Part shown: in pieces, positions 19,824-23,097 of the stretch
Position numbering within the stretch: the stretch's first letter is position 1
Layout: each line of letters starts with the position of its first letter
Virus record (IMG/VR): IMGVR_UViG_3300009604_000095
Location: 1-23,097 of that record
Direction: 5' to 3' (one strand)
Source: a virus
Length of the DNA: 23,097 nt
Made by a program: the position numbers and the translations under genes
The notes under the pieces: generated by a model
The model's input: only the letters and a program-made list of their open reading frames with translations
The model's database searches: none
Told to the model about the DNA's origin: nothing

Positions 19824-20359
19824 ATGTCGAAGACGTGATCTCCATGGCGCTCGCAGAACAGGGGCTGGAGTACAGCCCCGAGGTGGTGGCTGGCTGGCTC
19901 CAGCATGACAACCCACCACCGGACCTGGCGCCCATCATTGACGCGATGGTGACTGACATCGACTACCTCATCCGGGTGGTGCAGGCCAAGATGCTTGCAT
20001 CACCCGACATCACCGAGCCTGAGCTGCGTAAGATGGCAGGGCTGCCCAAGATGACAAGGAGGATGGCGGCAGGGGAAAACTACCGGCGGGCGATGGGCTA
20101 CGAGAAGATCCACATCACACTTGCCGTCCCACGCCACATCAAAGAGACCATTGATGCCATGTCTCGTGCGATGAGCGTCACTCGGTCAGGCTTCGTGTCA
20201 CAGTGGTTGATTGGCTGCGCCCAGGAGGCACTGTGCAGGACAGCAGAGGTGCATGGATTGCCAGAGAAGGAAGCGCACATGGCACGCAACCATCCCAGCG
20301 GGAGAGGCAGGCCAATTGTCTACGAAACAATCAAGCGCATCTACCGCTCCAAGAGTTGA
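19820..20359 (+). CDS. Protein with ribbon-helix-helix-like segment, possible regulator
   Basis: This 179-residue protein starts at ATG 19820, overlapping the upstream stop in ATGA. The first half is helical and acidic (DLAPIIDAMVTDIDYLIRVVQAKML), followed by a basic segment (RKMAGLPKMTRRMAAGENYRRAM). Residues from IHITLAVPRHIKETIDAMSRAMSVTRSGFVSQWLIGCAQEAL look like a ribbon-helix-helix: one strand then two helices, with 'SR..FV..WL' in the second. The C-terminus is basic (PSGRGRP). It may act as a repressor with the preceding HTH protein. No exact family is recognised. Confidence 0.78.
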   Translation: MNVEDVISMALAEQGLEYSPEVVAGWLQHDNPPPDLAPIIDAMVTDIDYLIRVVQAKMLASPDITEPELRKMAGLPKMTRRMAAGENYRRAMGYEKIHITLAVPRHIKETIDAMSRAMSVTRSGFVSQWLIGCAQEALCRTAEVHGLPEKEAHMARNHPSGRGRPIVYETIKRIYRSKS

Positions 20360-20372
20360 AACAATCCCTTTG

Positions 20373-20401
20373 CATTGTGTGTTATGCTCGTGCATAAATG
20401 A
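20373..20401 (+). promoter_or_regulatory. Possible promoter upstream of the holin-like gene
   Basis: TTGCAT and CATAAA are separated by 17 bases in the 127-base gap after the RHH-like gene. This is a moderate sigma70-like match and would serve the holin-like gene at 20487. An alternative -10 is TATGCT in the same segment. Confidence 0.35.
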
Positions 20402-20486
20402 CAGCACTGAGAGGCACTGGTCTCGACGTGCTGGTGGGGTCGGGTTGGCGGCAGCTCGGCCTCACCTAATCCCTGCCGGCAGGCCA

Positions 20487-20723
20487 ATGACAGACGAGAT
20501 GCAAGTGGAAATCACAGCGACCCTATTAGACCTCGTCAAGAACGTCGCCGCGATGGATGCCAAGCTGGGTACAGTGGACGAGGAAATCAAGAAGCTACGC
20601 TGCGAAGTCGGCAAGCTGCAGAGCCAGACAACCAACATCACTGCTGTCGCACGGGCTGCATGGGTTGTGATTGGCCTGGCTGTTGGGGCTGGCGGTCTCG
20701 GTGCGTTTCAGGCGTTGCTCTGA
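20487..20723 (+). CDS. Holin/XhlA-like protein with C-terminal membrane segment
   Basis: This 78-residue protein starts at ATG 20487 with AGG just upstream; ATG 20499 is an alternative. A coiled-coil region (TATLLDLVKNVAAMDAKLGTVDEEIKKLRCEVGKLQSQTTN) is followed by one hydrophobic segment at the C-terminus (VARAAWVVIGLAVGAGGLGAFQALL). This order is typical of XhlA-type haemolysin/holin proteins, which help lyse the host by acting at the membrane. The next gene on the opposite strand is a putative hydrolase and overlaps it by 16 bases. The assignment is by layout only. Confidence 0.72.
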   Translation: MTDEMQVEITATLLDLVKNVAAMDAKLGTVDEEIKKLRCEVGKLQSQTTNITAVARAAWVVIGLAVGAGGLGAFQALL

Positions 20724-21547
20724 CAGCTTCTGACAGCCTTGGCCTGCTCTGACAGTACCGGGTTCACATCGTTGGGCTCTAGCGCCATGTCTTGACCACT
20801 AATAACACCCGCTCGAAACCAGTTCACTGACACAGGCGAGTAGGTGTTGGTCAACTCCACCAGCCCAGCGTTGCCACGCTTGCTGTTGAGGTAGCCCCAG
20901 GCTCGGCTGCTCCTGCCCTTCTCCATGCGACCCGTCCCGCACATCACGCCCCGCTTCTCCGGTGGCATGGTGCCCACCCTCTTCTTCCAGTGACGCTCGA
21001 TGGTGGATATCTTCGTGCCGTAGCACATCGGCTCCATGATATCGAACGCCTCCACCACCTCTGGTGACATGTACTTGTGGAAGCAGTTGGCATAGAGGAC
21101 TACGTCTGGAGCAGCCGCTCTCAACACCCCAACGAACTTGCGCGCTGCCTCCACTGGGTTGCTCGCACCAGCCCAGTGTTTCTCAGCGTTCCAATGGTAC
21201 TTGTTGATGCCGTGCTGCTTGAGCGCAGCAGCTACCGTCTCTGCCTCGGACTGGGCCTCGTCCAACGTGCGGCAGTAGTGGAAGCCCCAGCCATGTGGCT
21301 CGAGGCCCATCTTGCGGCACTCGCTGAATAAATCCTTGGCCTCTGCTGTGCGGAAGAGGTCGTCACCATCCACAATCTTGACTGAGAGAGCCTGGAAGCC
21401 ATCGAGAGCCTCTTGCCAGCCGTCACTGAGGTTGGACTTCCTCCAGATGGTGAGGATGCACTCTGGTGGATTGTGGTGCGACTCAGGCGCATCTCTCTTG
21501 GGGGTGGGTCGGTTAATGTTGCGGATGAAGGTGGATAGCCAGGTCAT
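20708..21547 (-). CDS. Putative TIM-barrel glycoside-hydrolase-like protein (possible endolysin)
   Basis: This 279-residue protein starts at ATG 21547, just after the stop of the large upstream gene, with GGTGA as a weak SD. Alternating strands and helices form a likely TIM barrel: ECILTIWRKSNLS, LSVKIVDGDDLF, LEPHGWGFHYCR, INKYHWNAEKHWAG, VVLYANCFHKYMS, FDIMEPMCYGT, GVMCGTG. Candidate catalytic acids are Glu in WNAEKHW and in DIMEPMCYG, where glycoside hydrolases usually carry acid/base pairs. It lies by a holin-like gene, so peptidoglycan cleavage is plausible. Family membership is not certain and a virion-associated hydrolase is also possible. Confidence 0.7.
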   Translation of the reverse strand: MTWLSTFIRNINRPTPKRDAPESHHNPPECILTIWRKSNLSDGWQEALDGFQALSVKIVDGDDLFRTAEAKDLFSECRKMGLEPHGWGFHYCRTLDEAQSEAETVAAALKQHGINKYHWNAEKHWAGASNPVEAARKFVGVLRAAAPDVVLYANCFHKYMSPEVVEAFDIMEPMCYGTKISTIERHWKKRVGTMPPEKRGVMCGTGRMEKGRSSRAWGYLNSKRGNAGLVELTNTYSPVSVNWFRAGVISGQDMALEPNDVNPVLSEQAKAVRSCQSNA

Positions 21548-21548
21548 G

Positions 21549-23097
21549 TTAGTCACCGAAGAGTTGTTTCTCGAGGTTCTTGTACGCCTCATTCTTTTCT
21601 ATTGCACGCTGCATCTTCACGTCACGCTTGAACCTCTCTGCCTCGTACTGGTCCTCGACGTTCTTTTTGAACCTGTTGCGCATCTCATTCCAGGCATCTG
21701 GGTACAACCTGCTGGTGTTGTACTCTTCTGAGGTTTGCGGTTGGCTGGCTCCACGCATTTGGTAGTCACGCAGTCGCTCGAGCCTGCTGGAGTCGAGCAC
21801 ATCATACCTTCGGCTGCCCCCGAACCCGTCAGCGATGAGCTCGGAGAGGGTGTACACCCTGCCTCGAGCGTTGTATGGCTTGTCGTTGTACCAGGCTGCC
21901 GCTTTGTCCCAGCCCCTGCCGCCGAGCCAGTCGGGCAGCTGTGATAGTCGAGCCGCGTTCAAGAACTGAATCACTTGGTCTGTCTTCGTCCTGCCGGCTC
22001 CAACTGTGATGAGGTCTCTACCTTGTAGGTCTCGTGGATCCCTGTTGAATGCAAACGCGCCGGCAAAACTCCACAACAACCCGTTGGGTGCGAACTCACT
22101 TGGGATTAACTGATCACCATACGCCTCGTCACGTCGCGCCTGACCACTCATTGGGGTGAACCTGCCGACGTCATAGAACGAGTGTGCCTGGGCCTGTGAT
22201 CCATCCGCCGCGGTGATGGTGTTGGTGCCCTCGTAAATCGTGTTCCCCTGCGCCCAATTCGGCAGGCTCGAGCGCGCCAACTCGATCTCTTTCTGCTTCT
22301 CTTCCGAGATGTCACCGTCCATGGTGGCTGTTGTCTGTCCCATTACCTCATAAAGCTGCCGATAGAACGCAGCCTTGATGGGGCGCTCTGCCATGTACTT
22401 GGTCATAAATGGGAAGGCTTTATAGGAGAACGTGATGAACGGTGCATACCACTGGCGCCCCCACCCGATTGCAGCAGACACATTTGAGTAGTCGAAGAAA
22501 CCTGACTCGAACACGTTCTCGACCGCTAGCCTCACCGCCGCGTCCTCATCGGCAACGTCGAGGATGGCGAGAGCCTTGTCGCGCCCACCAAGAGCCTGCT
22601 TCATGTCGTATGTGAGCGTACCAGTCTTGGCGAACTCCTTTTGCAGGACGCGAACCTGCTTGAACCTCCACAGTTTGAAGAACTCGTCACCGAACGTGTA
22701 TGAGCGGACCCCCAGGTTGTACCCCGCCTTGCCCATACCCCATGAACCCTTCAGCAACTTGCCACGCACGAAGATGTCGGTCGCAGCGAAGGCAAACTCA
22801 TCGAACCCTCCAGCCTTGAAGTCAACATCGGGCGCACCGACATCACCCCACTTCTTGGAGATGAGCGCGTTGGTCTCGACGGACAGGTAGTCCTTGCCGA
22901 ACAGCCCCCCGATCATTGCCTCCTCGAAAGCCCACCCCTCGTGCATCCACGCCTCGTCCCACGTCCCACCATATGCCTTCATGGCAGAGGCTGACGTGGC
23001 AGGGTTGAGCCCAACCATATCCGAGATGATGATGTTGCTTGACCAGTTGACGAGCTGGGTTGCCGGGTTCAGGGCAGTGTGACCCACCTTCCAGAAC
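21549..23097 (-). CDS. C-terminal part of a very large virion-associated/polyvalent protein (runs off right edge)
   Basis: The frame continues past the right edge; about 516 residues are visible and end KNLEKQLFGD. The visible start reads WKVGHTALNPATQLVNWSSNIIISDMVGLNP. This matches a pattern I recall from large phage polyvalent or internal virion proteins, 'K..lNP.T..RN..SN..l....G'. Further on are FITFSYKAFPFMTKYMAERPIKAAFYRQ and a basic coiled-coil end (NEMRNRFKKNVEDQYEAERFKRDVKMQRAIEKNEAYK). In such phages these giant proteins are ejected with the DNA or act as multi-domain effectors. Which of these applies here needs the missing N-terminal part. Confidence 0.75.
   Translation of the reverse strand, partial: FWKVGHTALNPATQLVNWSSNIIISDMVGLNPATSASAMKAYGGTWDEAWMHEGWAFEEAMIGGLFGKDYLSVETNALISKKWGDVGAPDVDFKAGGFDEFAFAATDIFVRGKLLKGSWGMGKAGYNLGVRSYTFGDEFFKLWRFKQVRVLQKEFAKTGTLTYDMKQALGGRDKALAILDVADEDAAVRLAVENVFESGFFDYSNVSAAIGWGRQWYAPFITFSYKAFPFMTKYMAERPIKAAFYRQLYEVMGQTTATMDGDISEEKQKEIELARSSLPNWAQGNTIYEGTNTITAADGSQAQAHSFYDVGRFTPMSGQARRDEAYGDQLIPSEFAPNGLLWSFAGAFAFNRDPRDLQGRDLITVGAGRTKTDQVIQFLNAARLSQLPDWLGGRGWDKAAAWYNDKPYNARGRVYTLSELIADGFGGSRRYDVLDSSRLERLRDYQMRGASQPQTSEEYNTSRLYPDAWNEMRNRFKKNVEDQYEAERFKRDVKMQRAIEKNEAYKNLEKQLFGD

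Noticed and set aside
20472-20486. Palindrome CTGCCGGCAG before the holin-like gene, read as an operator
   Set aside because: A single short GC-rich palindrome with no second copy is expected by chance in this composition.

Overview
The window looks like part of a GC-rich tailed dsDNA bacteriophage (or prophage-like) genome. The evidence is a complete large terminase, the N-terminal part of a probable portal protein, a RecT/YqaJ recombination pair, a DnaC-type helicase loader, a phage-type RuvC resolvase, a GP88-family protein, a phage-type C5 cytosine methyltransferase and a holin/XhlA-like protein. There are no tRNA, rRNA, transposase or CRISPR signals that I can support. The host cannot be named from sequence alone; strong Shine-Dalgarno (SD) sites and a sigma70-like promoter indicate a bacterial host.

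Layout. (1) 1-4444, minus strand: head/packaging genes, read right to left as a small upstream gene, large terminase, a 513-aa Gly/Ala-rich protein, and the portal running off the left edge. (2) 4454-8190, minus strand: an early replication/recombination operon made of HTH regulator, YqaJ exonuclease, RecT, a primosomal protein, a DnaC-like loader and a small protein with an SSB-like tail. It is driven by a good promoter at 8212-8239. (3) 8269-9301, plus strand: RuvC-like resolvase and a HTH/winged-helix protein. (4) 9298-13479, minus strand: a run of small, mostly unrecognised genes (low-complexity Pro/Gln proteins, a membrane-anchored protein, a Lys-rich basic protein, a Cys-rich lipoprotein, beta-rich proteins). 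(5) 13480-14399: a 0.9-kb gene-poor divergent control region packed with different repeat types. (6) 14400-20723, plus strand: an accessory cassette with GP88, a secreted DUF3006-like protein, unknown proteins, a C5 methyltransferase, a GNAT-like protein, small regulators and a holin-like protein. (7) 20708 to the right edge, minus strand: a putative TIM-barrel hydrolase and the C-terminal part of a very large virion or polyvalent protein.

The most striking feature is in region 6. Each of the first eight plus-strand genes (14400-18722) is preceded, 4-7 nt before its start codon, by the identical 10-mer CAACGGGAGA, usually with a run of G or a small hairpin just upstream. The hairpin stems differ in sequence while the 10-mer does not. 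An orphan ninth copy with its own perfect hairpin lies at 12425-12457, with no gene start after it. This resembles in concept the start-associated sequences (SAS/ESAS) of cluster K mycobacteriophages, but the sequence is different. It suggests a phage-specific shared translation-initiation or leader element that marks a modular set of genes. From 19294 onward the genes switch to ordinary GTGA/ATGA overlaps without the element.
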